The position numbers were made by a program, and so were the translations under genes. From Stutzerimonas stutzeri (GTDB lineage: Bacteria; Pseudomonadota; Gammaproteobacteria; Enterobacterales; Pasteurellaceae), in contig CABDVE010000001.1 in the NCBI GenBank assembly GCA_901420285.1, forward strand, positions 868,001 to 932,000: a stretch of 64,000 nt of DNA. The letters are read 5' to 3'. Under the pieces are notes generated by a model, which ran no database searches, was not told the origin of the DNA, and worked only from the letters and a program-made list of their open reading frames with translations. Within the stretch, counting starts at the first letter, position 1; every line of letters begins with the position of its first letter. This document shows positions 31,416-42,429 of the stretch, piece after piece.

Positions 31416-33338
31416 ATGAATTATCAGCAAGAAATCAACCAGATCTTCTCTATTGATGGTGCGCTAGGCCGAGCGATTAAAGGTTTTCGTCCTCGAATCG
31501 AACAATTGGATATGGCGCAATTCGTAGGCGAGACAATTCGGAATAAATCCTCACTTGTGATTGAAGCGGGAACCGGCACTGGTAAAACTTTTGCTTATCT
31601 TGCGCCCACATTGCTCGCCGGGAAAAAAACGATCATCTCCACAGGTTCTAAAAATCTTCAAGATCAATTATTTAATCGTGATCTACCGGCAATTAAAAAG
31701 GCACTTAATTTCACCGGCAAAATTGCTTTATTAAAAGGTCGTGCTAATTATCTTTGCCTTGAACGCTTAGAACAAGTGATTGCGCAAGGCGTACTTGGAG
31801 ATAAATCGGTATTGGCAGATTTAGCCAAAGTACGCAAATGGAATAACGGCACGCAAACCGGCGATTTGACTGAATGTATTGAACTTGCCGAAGATAGTTC
31901 AATTATTTCGCAGTTAACCAGTACCGCCGAAAGTTGTTTGGGGACGGATTGTCCCAATTATGCTCAATGTTATGTAGCAAGCGCACGAAAAAAAGCCCTC
32001 AATGCGGATCTCGTTGTGGTTAATCATCATTTATTTTTTGCCGATATGGCGGTGAAAGAGAGTGGCTTCGGCGAGTTGATTCCAAATGCGGAAGTGATTG
32101 TATTTGATGAAGCGCACCAATTGCCCGATATTGCTAGTCAATATTTCGGACAATCTTTAACTTCACGACAATTATTTGATTTATGCAAAGATATTAATAT
32201 CGTTTACCGCACTGAATTAAAAGATATACGGCAGCTCGGTAGTGCATCCGATACTTTGCTTAAAGTGGTGCAAGATTTTCGTTTATTGCTCGGTGAAGGC
32301 AATAATGCACGCGGAAATTGGCGTGAATTGTATACTCAAAGAGCAGTCAAAAAAGCCTTTGAATTATTGCAGGAAAAAATCGAATTTATTTCCGAAGTGG
32401 CTAAATTGGCTTTGGGGCGTTCGCAAACATTAGATAATATTTTTGAACGTATCGAATCTGTTAAAAACCAGCTTAAACGATTGACGCAAACCAATATCAC
32501 TGGCTATTGTTATTGGTATGAGAGCAATGGGCGTCAATTCGCCTTACATATTACGCCGTTAACCGTCGCAGATAAATTCGGCGAGCAAATGGCAGCAAAA
32601 GAAGCTGCATGGATTTTTACTTCGGCGACGCTTGAGGTCGGCGGAACCTTCAAGTATTTTTGTCGGCGTCTCGGCATCGAAAATGCTGTGCAGAAAGTTT
32701 TGCCGAGCCCGTTTAATTACCCTGAACAATCCCTGCTTTGCGTGCCACGTTATTTACCGAATGCCAATCAAACGCACACCTTAAAATTCCTTGGCGCAAT
32801 GCTTCTGCCTGTAATTGGAGCGAATAACGGGCGTTGTTTTGTGCTTTGCACTTCCTATTCCATGATGCGCGGCTTGGCGGAATATTTCCGCGAAAATAGC
32901 GAGCTTTCCATTCTTTTACAAGGTGAAACTTCGAAAGGCAAATTATTGGAACAATTCATTCAAGAGCCGCATAGCGTACTAGTGGCTACTTCCAGTTTTT
33001 GGGAAGGCGTGGATGTGCGTGGTGATGCGCTTTCTTTGGTGATCATCGATAAATTGCCGTTCACCGCACCGGATGAACCACTGTTGAAGGCTCGCATTGA
33101 AGATTGTCGCTTGCAAGGCGGTGATCCTTTTTACGAGATTCAAATGCCTGAAGCGGTGATTATGCTCAAGCAAGGCGTCGGCCGTTTGATTCGTGACGTG
33201 ACGGATCGCGGCGCGGTCATTATTTGTGATAACCGTCTTGTTATGCGTAATTACGGCAAAATCTTTTTAAAAAGTTTACCTAATTCAAGCCGTACCCGAG
33301 ATCTCAACAAAGTGATACAATTTTTACAAAATAAATAA
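31416..33338 (+). CDS. yoaA: DinG-family ATP-dependent DNA helicase YoaA
   Basis: This 640-aa XPD/DinG-like superfamily 2 helicase has Walker A EAGTGTGKTFAY near residues 51-62, DEAH box VIVFDEAHQLPD near 228-239 and C-terminal motif VI GVGRLIRD. Four cysteines suited to an Fe-S cluster (one in NYLCLER, then C, C and C in SCLGTDCPNYAQCY) lie between motifs I and II. E. coli YoaA acts in replication repair with HolC. The order yoaA-tsaB-slp-fadD-rnd matches the conserved enterobacterial neighbourhood. The gap to tsaB is 12 nt. Confidence 0.95.
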   Translation: MNYQQEINQIFSIDGALGRAIKGFRPRIEQLDMAQFVGETIRNKSSLVIEAGTGTGKTFAYLAPTLLAGKKTIISTGSKNLQDQLFNRDLPAIKKALNFTGKIALLKGRANYLCLERLEQVIAQGVLGDKSVLADLAKVRKWNNGTQTGDLTECIELAEDSSIISQLTSTAESCLGTDCPNYAQCYVASARKKALNADLVVVNHHLFFADMAVKESGFGELIPNAEVIVFDEAHQLPDIASQYFGQSLTSRQLFDLCKDINIVYRTELKDIRQLGSASDTLLKVVQDFRLLLGEGNNARGNWRELYTQRAVKKAFELLQEKIEFISEVAKLALGRSQTLDNIFERIESVKNQLKRLTQTNITGYCYWYESNGRQFALHITPLTVADKFGEQMAAKEAAWIFTSATLEVGGTFKYFCRRLGIENAVQKVLPSPFNYPEQSLLCVPRYLPNANQTHTLKFLGAMLLPVIGANNGRCFVLCTSYSMMRGLAEYFRENSELSILLQGETSKGKLLEQFIQEPHSVLVATSSFWEGVDVRGDALSLVIIDKLPFTAPDEPLLKARIEDCRLQGGDPFYEIQMPEAVIMLKQGVGRLIRDVTDRGAVIICDNRLVMRNYGKIFLKSLPNSSRTRDLNKVIQFLQNK

Positions 33339-33350
33339 TTGAGAACATAA

Positions 33351-34061
33351 ATGACGAATTTAACTTTATTGGCGCTGGATACTTCCACTGAAGCTTGTTC
33401 TGTCGCGTTATTGTATAACGGTGAAAAAACGTATTTGAACGAATTGGCGCAGCGCACGCACGCTAAACGTATTTTGCCGATGGTTGATGAAATTTTGACA
33501 GATTCCGGACTTAAATTGAATCAACTCGATGCATTGGCCTTCGGGCGCGGTCCGGGTAGCTTTACCGGCGTACGAGTTGGGGCGGCTATCGCGCAAGGAT
33601 TAGCGCTTGGTGCCGATTTACCGGTGATTCCAATTTCCAATTTGACCGCCATGGCGCAAGCGGCTTTTGAACTGTATCAAGCGGAAAACGTGGCCGCTGC
33701 GATTGATGCGCGAATGAATGAAGTTTATTTTTCTCAGTTGGTGCGTGAAAAAAAATGTACGGATTTTGGCCAATTTTTTGTTTGGAAAAATCTAATTCCC
33801 GAGCAAGTGTGCTCACCCGAGAAAGCACTTGTGCAGCTTGCCAATAGCACCGCATTGAGAGTTGGTACCGGTTGGAATGCTTATGCGCAATTTGCCACAA
33901 AGGGTTTGACAGGTTCGGATATTGAATTGCCGGATGCGCGTTATATGTTGGAATTGGCTCGCGTAGAATGGCTACAACAAAAAACGATTTCGGCGTTGGA
34001 AATTGAACCGATTTATTTGCGTAATGAAGTGACTTGGAAAAAATTAGCGGGGCGCGAATAG
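33351..34061 (+). CDS. tsaB: tRNA threonylcarbamoyladenosine biosynthesis protein TsaB
   Basis: This 236-aa ASKHA-fold partner of TsaD/TsaE helps form t6A37. Motifs ALDTSTEACSVAL near residues 7-19, GRGPGSFTGVRVGAA near 67-81 and DARMNEVYF are characteristic of TsaB/YeaZ. An exact motif copy at 33847-33856 encodes Ser-Thr-Ala-Leu in the less conserved C-terminal half. Confidence 0.96.
   Translation: MTNLTLLALDTSTEACSVALLYNGEKTYLNELAQRTHAKRILPMVDEILTDSGLKLNQLDALAFGRGPGSFTGVRVGAAIAQGLALGADLPVIPISNLTAMAQAAFELYQAENVAAAIDARMNEVYFSQLVREKKCTDFGQFFVWKNLIPEQVCSPEKALVQLANSTALRVGTGWNAYAQFATKGLTGSDIELPDARYMLELARVEWLQQKTISALEIEPIYLRNEVTWKKLAGRE
33847..33856 (-). repeat. Intragenic copy of the motif in tsaB
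   Basis: Exact core flanked by AATA and GA, as in the intergenic copies. Read by tsaB as Ser-Thr-Ala-Leu. Confidence 0.75.
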
Positions 34062-34088
34062 TTCAGGTTACGGAATAAGGAGAATCTT

Positions 34089-34628
34089 ATGAAAGGAAAA
34101 ACATACTTGTTGTTAACCGTGCTTTTGTGTTTAAGCGGATGCGTTTCAGTACCGCAAGGTTTAGAAAAAGAACGATTTTCCATCACCCAATATCGTGCAA
34201 TTTCGCCGCAAGATTTGAATTGCCGTTGTCAATCGGTGCGTTTGGGCGGAAAAATTTTGGGTTTTGAGGTTTTGCCGAATAAAACTAAAATCGAAGTGTT
34301 GAGTTTACCGGTTTCCGACTATTCCGGCGAACCACTTGTAGAATCGCAATCAGACGGGCGTTTTATCGCGTATTTGAATGGTTTTATTGATCCGGAAAAT
34401 TTAAAAGATCGTTATATTACGCTCGGCGGTCAAATAATCGGTAAACAGCAAGGCAACATCGAGCAAGCGAATTATACTTATCCGGTTATTCAAATTGAAA
34501 AATATCGCCTTTGGAGATTAACGAAAAGTTATTATTATCCTACTGACGATTGGGATGACTGGGGCTTTTGGGGCTGGCCTCATCGCCCGTGGTACAGCGA
34601 GCCGGAAATTCGCTATTATTTAAATTAG
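34089..34628 (+). CDS. Slp-family outer-membrane lipoprotein
   Basis: This 179-aa lipoprotein has a signal peptide and lipobox LSGC (Cys at residue 18). The body matches the Slp/YeaY family: [21 protein letters not shown] and [23 protein letters not shown]. The C-terminal tail is rich in Trp, Asp and Tyr ([20 protein letters not shown]). It sits between tsaB and fadD exactly as yeaY does in E. coli. Its cellular role is not established. Confidence 0.88.
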   Translation: MKGKTYLLLTVLLCLSGCVSVPQGLEKERFSITQYRAISPQDLNCRCQSVRLGGKILGFEVLPNKTKIEVLSLPVSDYSGEPLVESQSDGRFIAYLNGFIDPENLKDRYITLGGQIIGKQQGNIEQANYTYPVIQIEKYRLWRLTKSYYYPTDDWDDWGFWGWPHRPWYSEPEIRYYLN

Positions 34629-34672
34629 ATGATAGAATCCGCCGTCAATTTTCCAATATTATAAGGTTAAAA

Positions 34673-36361
34673 ATGGAAAAAATATGGTTTCAAAATTATC
34701 CGGAAGGTGCAGAAAAATTTCTGGATACTTCGAAATATGAATCAATTTTAGATATGTTTGACAAAGCGGTGCGTGAACATCCCGATCGTCCGGCATATAT
34801 TAATATGGGGCAAGTGCTCACTTTCCGTAAATTAGAAGAACGTAGCCGCGCTTTCGCTGCTTATTTACAAAATGAATTTAAATTAAAACGTGGCGACCGC
34901 GTGGCATTAATGATGCCGAATTTATTGCAATATCCTATCGCGCTTTTTGGTATTTTGCGCGCTGGTTTAATTGCGGTAAACGTTAACCCGCTTTACACGC
35001 CGCGCGAGTTAGAACATCAATTACAAGACAGCGGTGCAGTGGCGATTGTGGTGGTGTCTAATTTTGCCTCGACGCTGGAAAAAGTGGTATTTAACACGAA
35101 TATCAAGCACGTTATTCTAACCAGAATGGGCGACCAGCTTTCTTTTGGTAAGCGTACCCTGGTGAATTTCGTGGTGAAATACATCAAAAAATTGGTGCCA
35201 AAATATAAATTGCCGAATGCGGTGACGTTTCGTGAAGTGCTAAGTATCGGTAAATATCGCCAATATGTACGTCCCGAAGTGGCGCGTGACGACTTGGCGT
35301 TCTTGCAATATACCGGCGGCACCACCGGTGTGGCGAAAGGCGCAATGCTTTCACACGGCAATATTATTACTAATGTATTCCAAGCCAAATGGATTGCTGA
35401 ACCGTTTATCGGTGATCATGCTCGCCCGCGTTCGGCGATTCTAGCTCTGCCGCTTTATCATGTGTTTGCCTTAACTGTAAACTGTTTGTTATTCCTCGAA
35501 TTAGGTATAACGGCGATTTTGATTACTAATCCGCGCGATATCGACGGTTTCGTCAAAGAGCTGAAAAAGCACCGCTTTGAAGCTATTACCGGTGTGAATA
35601 CTTTGTTTAACGCGTTGTTAAATAACGAAAATTTTAAAGAAGTGGACTTTTCTGCGTTGAAACTTTCCGTCGGTGGCGGCATGGCGATTCAGCAGTCAGT
35701 GGCAACACGTTGGCATGCTTTGACCGGTAGCAGTATTATTGAAGGATACGGTATGACGGAATGTTCCCCGCTGATTGCCGCTTGTCCGGTAAATGTGGTG
35801 AAACATAACGGTACTATAGGTGTACCGGTGCCGAATACGGATATTAAAATCCTTAAAGAGGATGGCTCCGAAGCGCAAATTGGGGAGCCCGGTGAATTAT
35901 GGGTGAAAGGCGAGCAAGTGATGCGAGGCTATTGGCAACGCCCAGAGGCCACTAACGAAGTGTTGAAAGACGGTTGGATGGCGACGGGCGATATCGTGGT
36001 GATGGACGAAAGTTACAGTTTACGCATTGTGGATCGTAAAAAAGATATGATTTTGGTGTCTGGTTTTAATGTTTATCCAAATGAGATCGAAGATGTTGTT
36101 ATGCTCAATTACAAAGTGGCGGAAGCGGTGGCAATCGGCGTGCCACACGAAGTTTCTGGCGAAACGATAAAAATTTTCGTCGTCAAAAAAGACGAAAGCC
36201 TGACTCGTGATGAATTGCGGCAACATTGTCGTCAACATCTGACCGGCTACAAAGTGCCGAAAGAAATCGAGTTTCGCGATGAATTGCCAAAAACCAACGT
36301 TGGCAAAATCTTACGCCGCGTGCTACGCGACGAAGAAATCGCCAAACGACCAACACATTAA
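34673..36361 (+). CDS. fadD: Long-chain-fatty-acid-CoA ligase
   Basis: This 562-aa acyl-adenylate-forming enzyme activates fatty acids to acyl-CoA at the inner membrane. The AMP-binding motif [14 protein letters not shown] is near residues 213-226. The YGMTE motif and the fatty-acyl-CoA signature [18 protein letters not shown] with VDRKKDMI follow. ATG 34673 has AAGG 7 nt upstream and gives the usual N-terminus; an upstream in-frame start would overlap slp. It ends in a terminator. Confidence 0.95.
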   Translation: MEKIWFQNYPEGAEKFLDTSKYESILDMFDKAVREHPDRPAYINMGQVLTFRKLEERSRAFAAYLQNEFKLKRGDRVALMMPNLLQYPIALFGILRAGLIAVNVNPLYTPRELEHQLQDSGAVAIVVVSNFASTLEKVVFNTNIKHVILTRMGDQLSFGKRTLVNFVVKYIKKLVPKYKLPNAVTFREVLSIGKYRQYVRPEVARDDLAFLQYTGGTTGVAKGAMLSHGNIITNVFQAKWIAEPFIGDHARPRSAILALPLYHVFALTVNCLLFLELGITAILITNPRDIDGFVKELKKHRFEAITGVNTLFNALLNNENFKEVDFSALKLSVGGGMAIQQSVATRWHALTGSSIIEGYGMTECSPLIAACPVNVVKHNGTIGVPVPNTDIKILKEDGSEAQIGEPGELWVKGEQVMRGYWQRPEATNEVLKDGWMATGDIVVMDESYSLRIVDRKKDMILVSGFNVYPNEIEDVVMLNYKVAEAVAIGVPHEVSGETIKIFVVKKDESLTRDELRQHCRQHLTGYKVPKEIEFRDELPKTNVGKILRRVLRDEEIAKRPTH

Positions 36362-36368
36362 TGCAATA

Positions 36369-36396
36369 AAATGGGATAGCAATATCCCATTTTTAT
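36369..36396 (+). terminator. Rho-independent terminator after fadD
   Basis: Stem AATGGGATA / TATCCCATT with TTTTATT tail. Confidence 0.85.
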
Positions 36397-36417
36397 TCCG
36401 ACCTAAGAAAAAATTCC

Positions 36418-37569
36418 ATGATAAAAGAATGTCAAAATCCACCGTGTTTTTCTCTGATTAACAGTAACTACGCGTTAGCTGAAGTTTGTCAATCGGCGCG
36501 TGAACAAAGCGTGGTCGCGTTAGATACAGAATTTGTGCGTGTCTCGAGTTATTTTCCGAAACTCGGTTTAATTCAACTGTATGACGGTGAGCGTGTATCT
36601 TTGATTGATCCTTTAAGCATTACGGATTTTTCGCCTTTTGTGGCATTGCTGAGCGATCAAAACGTGCTCAAAATTCTGCACGCTTGCAGTGAAGATTTGT
36701 TAGTGTTTTTGCAGGAATTCGACCAACTGCCGCAACCGATTATGGATACACAAATTATGGCGCGTTTTCTTGGTTTGGGAACTTCGGCCGGTTTGGCGAA
36801 ATTGGTGCGGCAATATTTGAACGTAGACGTGGATAAAGGCGCGACACGTACCAATTGGATGAAGCGCCCATTGTCTGAAAGTCAATTACATTACGCCGCT
36901 GGCGACGTGTGGTATTTATTGCCGTTGTATCATCGTTTGCAGCAAGAATTGGCGGCCGGCCCTTGGTTGAATGCGGTGCTGGCGGACTGCGCGCTTGCCT
37001 TGACGAAAACGAAAAAATTGCAAGCGTATGATGCGGAAACTGCTTATTTAGATATTCCAAACGCGTGGAAATTGAATCCGTTAGAATTGGCGCGTTTAAA
37101 AATTCTTGCCAAATGGCGTCAAGAAGTTGCAATAACGCGTGATTTGGCGCTTTCTTATGTGGTGAAATCCGAGCATTTGTGGAAAGTGGCGAAATACAAT
37201 CCGCGTAATACCTCCGAAATGTTGGAAATGGGGCTTACCAACAACGAAGTTCGCGTGCGCGGTAAAAAGATTTTGCAGCTTTTAGCCCAAGCGCGTCGCA
37301 TTTCGCCTTATGATTATCCGAAACGCATCGTACGTATCGTAGATGATGCACGTTATAAAAAAGCTATGCGTTTATTACAAGAAAAAGCCTACGAACTTAC
37401 GCCACAAGGCTTAACGCTGGAAATTTTGGCGAGTAAACGCAGTTTGGAAGAGTTACTCAAATGGGTTTGGTTGTATAACGAACCGCAAGATAAATTGCCG
37501 GATTTATTGCTTGGCTGGCGCCGCGAAATCGGTTTGCAGTTGTTGTCGTTGCTCAAATCCATTGAGTAG
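36418..37569 (+). CDS. rnd: Ribonuclease D
   Basis: This 383-aa 3'-5' exoribonuclease matures tRNA and other small-RNA 3' ends. DEDD residues are seen in VALDTEFVR (D, E near residue 34-36), in ILHACSEDLLVF (D) and in YAAGDVWYLLPLY (Y and D). An HRDC domain (LARLKILAKWRQEVA) follows. A motif copy at 36970-36979 encodes Asn-Ala-Val-Leu. Confidence 0.95.
   Translation: MIKECQNPPCFSLINSNYALAEVCQSAREQSVVALDTEFVRVSSYFPKLGLIQLYDGERVSLIDPLSITDFSPFVALLSDQNVLKILHACSEDLLVFLQEFDQLPQPIMDTQIMARFLGLGTSAGLAKLVRQYLNVDVDKGATRTNWMKRPLSESQLHYAAGDVWYLLPLYHRLQQELAAGPWLNAVLADCALALTKTKKLQAYDAETAYLDIPNAWKLNPLELARLKILAKWRQEVAITRDLALSYVVKSEHLWKVAKYNPRNTSEMLEMGLTNNEVRVRGKKILQLLAQARRISPYDYPKRIVRIVDDARYKKAMRLLQEKAYELTPQGLTLEILASKRSLEELLKWVWLYNEPQDKLPDLLLGWRREIGLQLLSLLKSIE
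36970..36979 (+). repeat. Intragenic copy of the motif in rnd
   Basis: Exact AATGCGGTGC followed by TG; read by rnd as Asn-Ala-Val-Leu. Confidence 0.75.
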
Positions 37570-37590
37570 CCATATTGAAAACGTTGAGCC

Positions 37591-37640
37591 AAAATAGCAC
37601 CGCATTGAACTCCGCTAGAGTCTGAATGCGGTGCTGTTTT
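37591..37640. repeat. Inverted motif pair at the rnd/pta convergent junction
   Basis: AAAATAGCACCGCATT (37591-37606) faces AATGCGGTGCTGTTTT (37625-37640) across an 18-nt loop; 15 of 16 positions pair. It can serve as the rnd terminator. Confidence 0.9.
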
Positions 37641-37701
37641 GATATGTCAATTTGGGTGTCCTTAAAAAATCAAGAAAGCTTAACGAAAAACAAGACAAAA
37701 T

Positions 37702-37731
37702 GGCCGCACTTTTATGTCAAAAGTGCGGCCA
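37702..37731. terminator. Terminator after pta built from near-classical uptake signals
   Basis: Stem GGCCGCACTTTT / AAAAGTGCGGCC. Each arm carries AAGTGCGGC, one base off the Haemophilus AAGTGCGGT. It lies 21 nt beyond the pta stop. Confidence 0.75.
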
Positions 37732-37751
37732 TTGCTGATTAGAATTGACGA

Positions 37752-39887
37752 TTATTGTGTTGCTTGAATTGCCGTTAACGCAATGGTGTAAACGATATCA
37801 TCAACTAATGCACCACGGGATAAGTCGTTCACAGGTTTGCGCATACCTTGTAACATTGGGCCGATAGAAACTAAATCCGCAGAGCGTTGTACCGCTTTAT
37901 AAGTGGTGTTACCGGTATTCAAGTCAGGGAATACGAAAACGGTAGCTTTACCCGCTACAGGGGAGTTTGGCGCTTTAGAACGGGCGACGTCTTCCATCAC
38001 TGCCGCATCGTATTGTAACGGACCATCAATAAGTAAATCCGGACGTTTTTCTTTCGCGATACGGGTTGCTTCTTTCACTTTTTCGACATCGGCGCCGCTA
38101 CCAGAAGTACCGGTAGAGTACGAAATCATCGCCACTTTCGGATCGATCCCAAAGGCTTTAGCGGAGTCGGCCGATTGAATTGCAATTTCGGCTAATTGTT
38201 CCGCCGTCGGATCCGGATTCACCGCACAGTCACCGTATACCAACACTTGATCCGGTAACAACATAAAGAAAATAGAGGAAACGATTGAACTGCCCGGTGC
38301 GGTTTTGATGATTTGCATCGGCGGGCGAATAGTGTTAGCCGTAGTATGAACTGCACCGGAAACCAAGCCGTCCACTTCGTTGGCTTCCAACATCATGGTG
38401 CCGAGTACTACCGTATCTTCCAGTTGTTCGCGAGCTGCGCTTTCAGTCATGCCTTTCGCTTTACGTAATTCGACTAAACGATTCACATAATTTTCGCGTA
38501 CATCAGCCGGATTGATAATCGTGATACCTTTCCCTAATTGCACACCTTGCGCTTCGGCTACACGTTGCACGGACGCAGGATCCGCTAAAAGAATACATTC
38601 GGCGATGCCGCGTTCTGCACAAAGCGCTGCCGCTTTAATGGTGCGAGGCTCATCGCCTTCGGGAAGAACGATACGTTTTTTGGCAGCACGAGCAAGTTCG
38701 GTTAATTGGAAACGGAATGCCGGTGGTGATAAGCGACGTAAACGGGTGGAGCCGACAACGAGGCCATTGATAAATTCGGCGTCGAATTGCTCGCTCATAT
38801 AACGTTTAATGCTTTCGATACGTTCTTTGTCATCAACCGGAACTTCAAGATTAAAGCTTTGTAAACTTAATGCGGTTTGCCAAGTATTGCCTTCAATGCG
38901 GAAAATCGGCAATTTGCTGCTTTCGAATACGTGCTGGCAAAGTTTGTTGATTTGTGCATCAATTTTGTATCCGCCGGTTAATAACATCCCGCCAATTTCT
39001 ATGCCGTTGGAAGCCGCAAGTGCTGCCGCGACAATCACATCCGGACGATCGGCAGAAACTACTAACAAGCTACCGGCACGGAAATGTTCCACCATGTTTG
39101 GTAGGCTTCTGGCACAGAAAGTGATACCACGAATACGACGATTAATATCGCCTTCATTGATAATAGCTGCGCCTAAGTGTTTTACTAGGTCTATTGCGCG
39201 AGTTGCGATTAATTCGGCGGACCAAGGCACGCAAGCAAGGAGTTTGATTGAACCGGTGGCGAATAATTTGGTTAATTCGCTTTCGCTATTATGGCTGTGT
39301 TGGAAAGAATCGAAAATTTCGGTTAAGTCCGGACGGGTACGACCGGATTCGTCAATCGGTGCGTTAAATTTATTGATCACGACACCTAATAAATTCGGGT
39401 TGTTTTTGCCGCCAAATAATGAGGCAGCCGCTTCTACACGTTCTTTTAACTCCGCCGGAGTTTCGGTTGCAGGCGCCGCCACTAAAATGATTTCGGCGTC
39501 TAATGCTTGGGCGATTTCGTAGTTAATGCTATTGGCATAGCTGTGCTTGCGGGTCGGGATTAAGCCTTCGACCACTACAATTTCGCTGTTTTTCGTCAGT
39601 TGTTGGTGATTTTCAACGATTTTTTCTAATAATACATCGGATTGGTTTTGACCGATTAGTGATTCCGCCACGCTAAGCATAAAGGGTTCGGCGGTTTCCA
39701 ATGCAGTGCTGGTACGAATGATGGAGGTTGTTCGATCTAATTGATCTTCTCCGGAGTTCGGTTGAGAAATTGGTTTCATAAAACCAACTTTCGCGCCTTT
39801 TTGTTCCAAAGATTGGATTAAGCCGAGACTAACGCTGGTCAAGCCTACACCGGCGCTGATGGGAATAAGGATAATTGTACGGGACAT
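37752..39887 (-). CDS. pta: Phosphate acetyltransferase
   Basis: This 711-aa enzyme interconverts acetyl-CoA and acetyl phosphate in the acetate pathway. It has the long (E. coli-type) architecture: an N-terminal P-loop-like/BioD-related domain ([19 protein letters not shown]), a central DRTGG domain ([13 protein letters not shown]) and a C-terminal catalytic PTA_PTB domain ([45 protein letters not shown]). It is transcribed after ackA with a hairpin in the 67-nt gap. Confidence 0.97.
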   Translation of the reverse strand: MSRTIILIPISAGVGLTSVSLGLIQSLEQKGAKVGFMKPISQPNSGEDQLDRTTSIIRTSTALETAEPFMLSVAESLIGQNQSDVLLEKIVENHQQLTKNSEIVVVEGLIPTRKHSYANSINYEIAQALDAEIILVAAPATETPAELKERVEAAASLFGGKNNPNLLGVVINKFNAPIDESGRTRPDLTEIFDSFQHSHNSESELTKLFATGSIKLLACVPWSAELIATRAIDLVKHLGAAIINEGDINRRIRGITFCARSLPNMVEHFRAGSLLVVSADRPDVIVAAALAASNGIEIGGMLLTGGYKIDAQINKLCQHVFESSKLPIFRIEGNTWQTALSLQSFNLEVPVDDKERIESIKRYMSEQFDAEFINGLVVGSTRLRRLSPPAFRFQLTELARAAKKRIVLPEGDEPRTIKAAALCAERGIAECILLADPASVQRVAEAQGVQLGKGITIINPADVRENYVNRLVELRKAKGMTESAAREQLEDTVVLGTMMLEANEVDGLVSGAVHTTANTIRPPMQIIKTAPGSSIVSSIFFMLLPDQVLVYGDCAVNPDPTAEQLAEIAIQSADSAKAFGIDPKVAMISYSTGTSGSGADVEKVKEATRIAKEKRPDLLIDGPLQYDAAVMEDVARSKAPNSPVAGKATVFVFPDLNTGNTTYKAVQRSADLVSIGPMLQGMRKPVNDLSRGALVDDIVYTIALTAIQATQ
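39700..39709 (+). repeat. Degenerate motif copy in pta
   Basis: AATGCAGTGC differs from the core at one base and is preceded by TTCC, as in the complete copies. Confidence 0.45.
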
Positions 39888-39918
39888 AATAAACCTTAAC
39901 TTGATTGAGTTATAAATA

Positions 39919-39946
39919 AAAACTGCCGAAAAAATTCGGCAGTTTG
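39919..39946 (-). terminator. Hairpin between ackA and pta
   Basis: Stem AAACTGCCGAA / TTCGGCAGTTT with an AAAA loop. On the minus strand it follows the ackA stop and precedes the pta start. It may partly terminate ackA transcription or protect its mRNA. Confidence 0.7.
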
Positions 39947-39954
39947 GAGTGAAA

Positions 39955-41154
39955 TTAGAAACAAAGTTTTGCGGTGTCTTGCGCGATCACTAATTCTTCG
40001 TTAGTTGGAAGTACCATCGCAATCGGCGATCCTTTTTTGGTGATGATGCCTTCATTACCGAAACGCGCTGCAAGGTTACGTTCTTGATCAATTTGGTAAC
40101 CGAAAAGTTTTAAGTGATTTAAGGTGATTTCACGCACATGAGCTGAATTTTCGCCGATACCGCCGGTAAATACGATGGCATCTAAACGTTCACCGATTAC
40201 TGCCATGTAAGAACCGATATATTTGGCTAAACGGTAGCAGTAAACATCTAATGCGCGTTTTGCTGGGATTTCTTTTTCATAATTATCTTCCGCGTAACGG
40301 CAGTCGCTGGTGACTTCGGTTAAACCTAAAAGACCGGATTTTTTGGTTAATGTAGTTTCGATTTCTTCTACCGACATACCGAGCGTGTTGTGCATGTAAA
40401 ACATAATTGCCGGGTCAATATCGCCGCAACGGGTGCCCATTACCAAACCTTCTAATGGTGTTAAGCCCATGGAGGTATCGATACATTGGCCGTGACGAAT
40501 GGCAGATACAGAACCACCGTTGCCCAAGTGACAAGTGATGACGTTAACTTTATCTTCGGCAATGCCTAAACGTTTCGCCGCTTCACGGCTGACAAAATAG
40601 TGGCTGGTACCGTGTGCACCGTAGCGACGAACGCCGTGTTCTTTATATAAAGAGTACGGAAGCGCATAAAGGTAGGCTTCTTCCGGCATAGTTTGATGGA
40701 ATGCAGTATCGAATACGACGACATTTTTGTCTTTTAAATGCGGGAATAATTTAAATGCTTCACGAATACCGATTAAGTGCGCAGGGTTGTGCAACGGAGC
40801 GAATTGAATGGCGTTTTCGATTTCGTTTACCACGTCATCCGTTACGATCATTGATTTGGTTAACTTTTCGCCGCCGTGAACGATACGGTGACCGATTGCG
40901 CAAATTCCGTTTTGTAGTTCAGCATCTTTGCTGAAAATATTTTTTACGATGAAGTTTAACGCTTCCGCGTGCGCTGCACCGGCGCCTAAGTCCGCTTGTC
41001 CTTTTTCACCGTGCAATTTCCATTTAATACGTGCTTCCGGCAAATAGAACGCTTCGGCTAAACCTGATAATTTTTCATCACCTGAAATCGGATCAAGGAT
41101 GGAGAATTTTAATGAGGAGCTACCGCAGTTAAGAATAAGAACAAGTTTTGACAT
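39955..41154 (-). CDS. ackA: Acetate kinase
   Basis: This 399-aa ASKHA kinase makes ATP and acetate from acetyl phosphate. Motifs [15 protein letters not shown] at the N-terminus, [21 protein letters not shown] and [11 protein letters not shown] are the family signatures. Length is normal. yfbV lies divergently upstream and pta downstream, as in E. coli. Confidence 0.98.
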   Translation of the reverse strand: MSKLVLILNCGSSSLKFSILDPISGDEKLSGLAEAFYLPEARIKWKLHGEKGQADLGAGAAHAEALNFIVKNIFSKDAELQNGICAIGHRIVHGGEKLTKSMIVTDDVVNEIENAIQFAPLHNPAHLIGIREAFKLFPHLKDKNVVVFDTAFHQTMPEEAYLYALPYSLYKEHGVRRYGAHGTSHYFVSREAAKRLGIAEDKVNVITCHLGNGGSVSAIRHGQCIDTSMGLTPLEGLVMGTRCGDIDPAIMFYMHNTLGMSVEEIETTLTKKSGLLGLTEVTSDCRYAEDNYEKEIPAKRALDVYCYRLAKYIGSYMAVIGERLDAIVFTGGIGENSAHVREITLNHLKLFGYQIDQERNLAARFGNEGIITKKGSPIAMVLPTNEELVIAQDTAKLCF

Positions 41155-41374
41155 AATAAACCCATTATATTTAGTTGACGGAAATTTGCCGTGCTCGAAT
41201 AAATCGACTGAAGCAAATCAAAAAAACGTGCATAGAATACACCTTTTAAGTAATAAAATAAATTCATAGCGAAAGAAAAAAACGGCTTCAAGCATCGCAA
41301 AGCGAAGATTCGATGAGATAGTAAGTTGCGGCGGATTGGCGTATTATAGGGACCGTTATTTTAAGGGTGTTTTT

Positions 41375-41818
41375 ATGTCATTTTTTTCGGTTTTTAAACA
41401 AGGGCAAACCTATCTCAATACCTGGCCACAAGAGGCTAAATTAGGCATGATTTTTCCGGAAAATCGTGTGATGAAAGCGACACGTTTTGCGCAGAAAACC
41501 ATGCCGATCATCGCTGTGTTTTCTGTTGTGTGGCAACAGCTTTATGCCAAATCGGATTTAATGGCGTTTTCGCTCGCAATTACGACGGCATTTTTGGCCT
41601 TGTTGATTCCCTTACAAGGGCTTTATTGGTTAGGTAAACGCGCCGCTTCACCGTTGAAAGCGCAAAGTGCGGCTTGGTTTTATCATATTTGTGAACGTTT
41701 GAATAAAATCCATGAACCTTTGCCTTTGGTGCAAGAGCAACCGACATACCAACATTTGGCCGAAGTTTTAAAAAAAGCGCAAAATCGATTGGATCGCGCA
41801 TTTTGGCAGGAGCTCTGA
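41375..41818 (+). CDS. yfbV: UPF0208 membrane protein YfbV
   Basis: This 147-aa protein has an N-terminal [16 protein letters not shown] motif and two membrane segments (about residues 42-60 and 66-88). It matches the UPF0208 family in length and in its position divergent from ackA-pta. Start 41375 gives the family N-terminus MSFFSVF. E. coli YfbV has been linked to Ter macrodomain organisation; no function can be read here. Confidence 0.9.
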   Translation: MSFFSVFKQGQTYLNTWPQEAKLGMIFPENRVMKATRFAQKTMPIIAVFSVVWQQLYAKSDLMAFSLAITTAFLALLIPLQGLYWLGKRAASPLKAQSAAWFYHICERLNKIHEPLPLVQEQPTYQHLAEVLKKAQNRLDRAFWQEL

Positions 41819-41844
41819 CCGAATCTACGTGCCGAATTAATCTT

Positions 41845-41860
41845 ACGCAAACGTTTTCTT
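41845..41860. promoter_or_regulatory. PurR operator upstream of cvpA-purF
   Basis: ACGCAAACGTTTTCTT matches the PurR box consensus ACGCAAACGTTTGCGT and lies 68 nt before cvpA. A TAGAAT -10 is at 41878-41883. Hypoxanthine/guanine-bound PurR would repress the operon. Confidence 0.88.
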
Positions 41861-41927
41861 TTTTACTTTATTTTTTGTAGAATACCGCAGCTGCTTAGGC
41901 AGCTCTTTTTTATTGAGAGATTTTTTA

Positions 41928-42419
41928 ATGATTGATTACATTATTATTGGCATCATCGCTTTTTCTATTATCGTCAGTTTACTGCGCGGTTTTGTACGCG
42001 AAGTGCTGTCCCTTGCCAGCTGGGTGGTGGCGTTTATCGTCGCCAGCCAGTTTTACTCATCTCTTGCTGCTTATTTGACTCAAATCGACTCCTTATATAT
42101 TCGTAACGGCACAGCGATTGGGATCTTATTTGTATTGACGTTAATCGTCGGCGCCATCGTTAATTTTGTCATCGCCCAACTAGTAGATAAAACCGGTTTA
42201 ACCGGTACCGATCGTGTGTTAGGTGCGGCTTTCGGTTTATTGCGTGGTGTGTTAATTGTAGCTGCCGTTTTATTTTTCTTGGATACCTTCACCAATTTTG
42301 AACAAACCGAGTGGTGGAAAGAATCAAAATTGATTCCGCACTTCGGCTTTATTATCGAATGGTTTTTTCAACAGCTTCAACAAAGTTCCAGTTTCTTAAA
42401 TTCAACACTTAATCAATAA
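41928..42419 (+). CDS. cvpA: CvpA family membrane protein
   Basis: This 163-aa protein has four membrane segments and the CvpA motif [23 protein letters not shown] 41928 gives the family N-terminus MIDYIIIGI. It lies 10 nt before purF under the PurR box, as in enterics. CvpA is needed for colicin V production in E. coli and affects envelope stress; its biochemical role is unknown. Confidence 0.93.
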   Translation: MIDYIIIGIIAFSIIVSLLRGFVREVLSLASWVVAFIVASQFYSSLAAYLTQIDSLYIRNGTAIGILFVLTLIVGAIVNFVIAQLVDKTGLTGTDRVLGAAFGLLRGVLIVAAVLFFLDTFTNFEQTEWWKESKLIPHFGFIIEWFFQQLQQSSSFLNSTLNQ

Positions 42420-42429
42420 GGGTCATGAA

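Noticed and set aside
38809-39522. 237-aa frame opposite pta
   Set aside because: Antisense shadow of pta; Ser/Ala-rich composition is typical of reversed codons.
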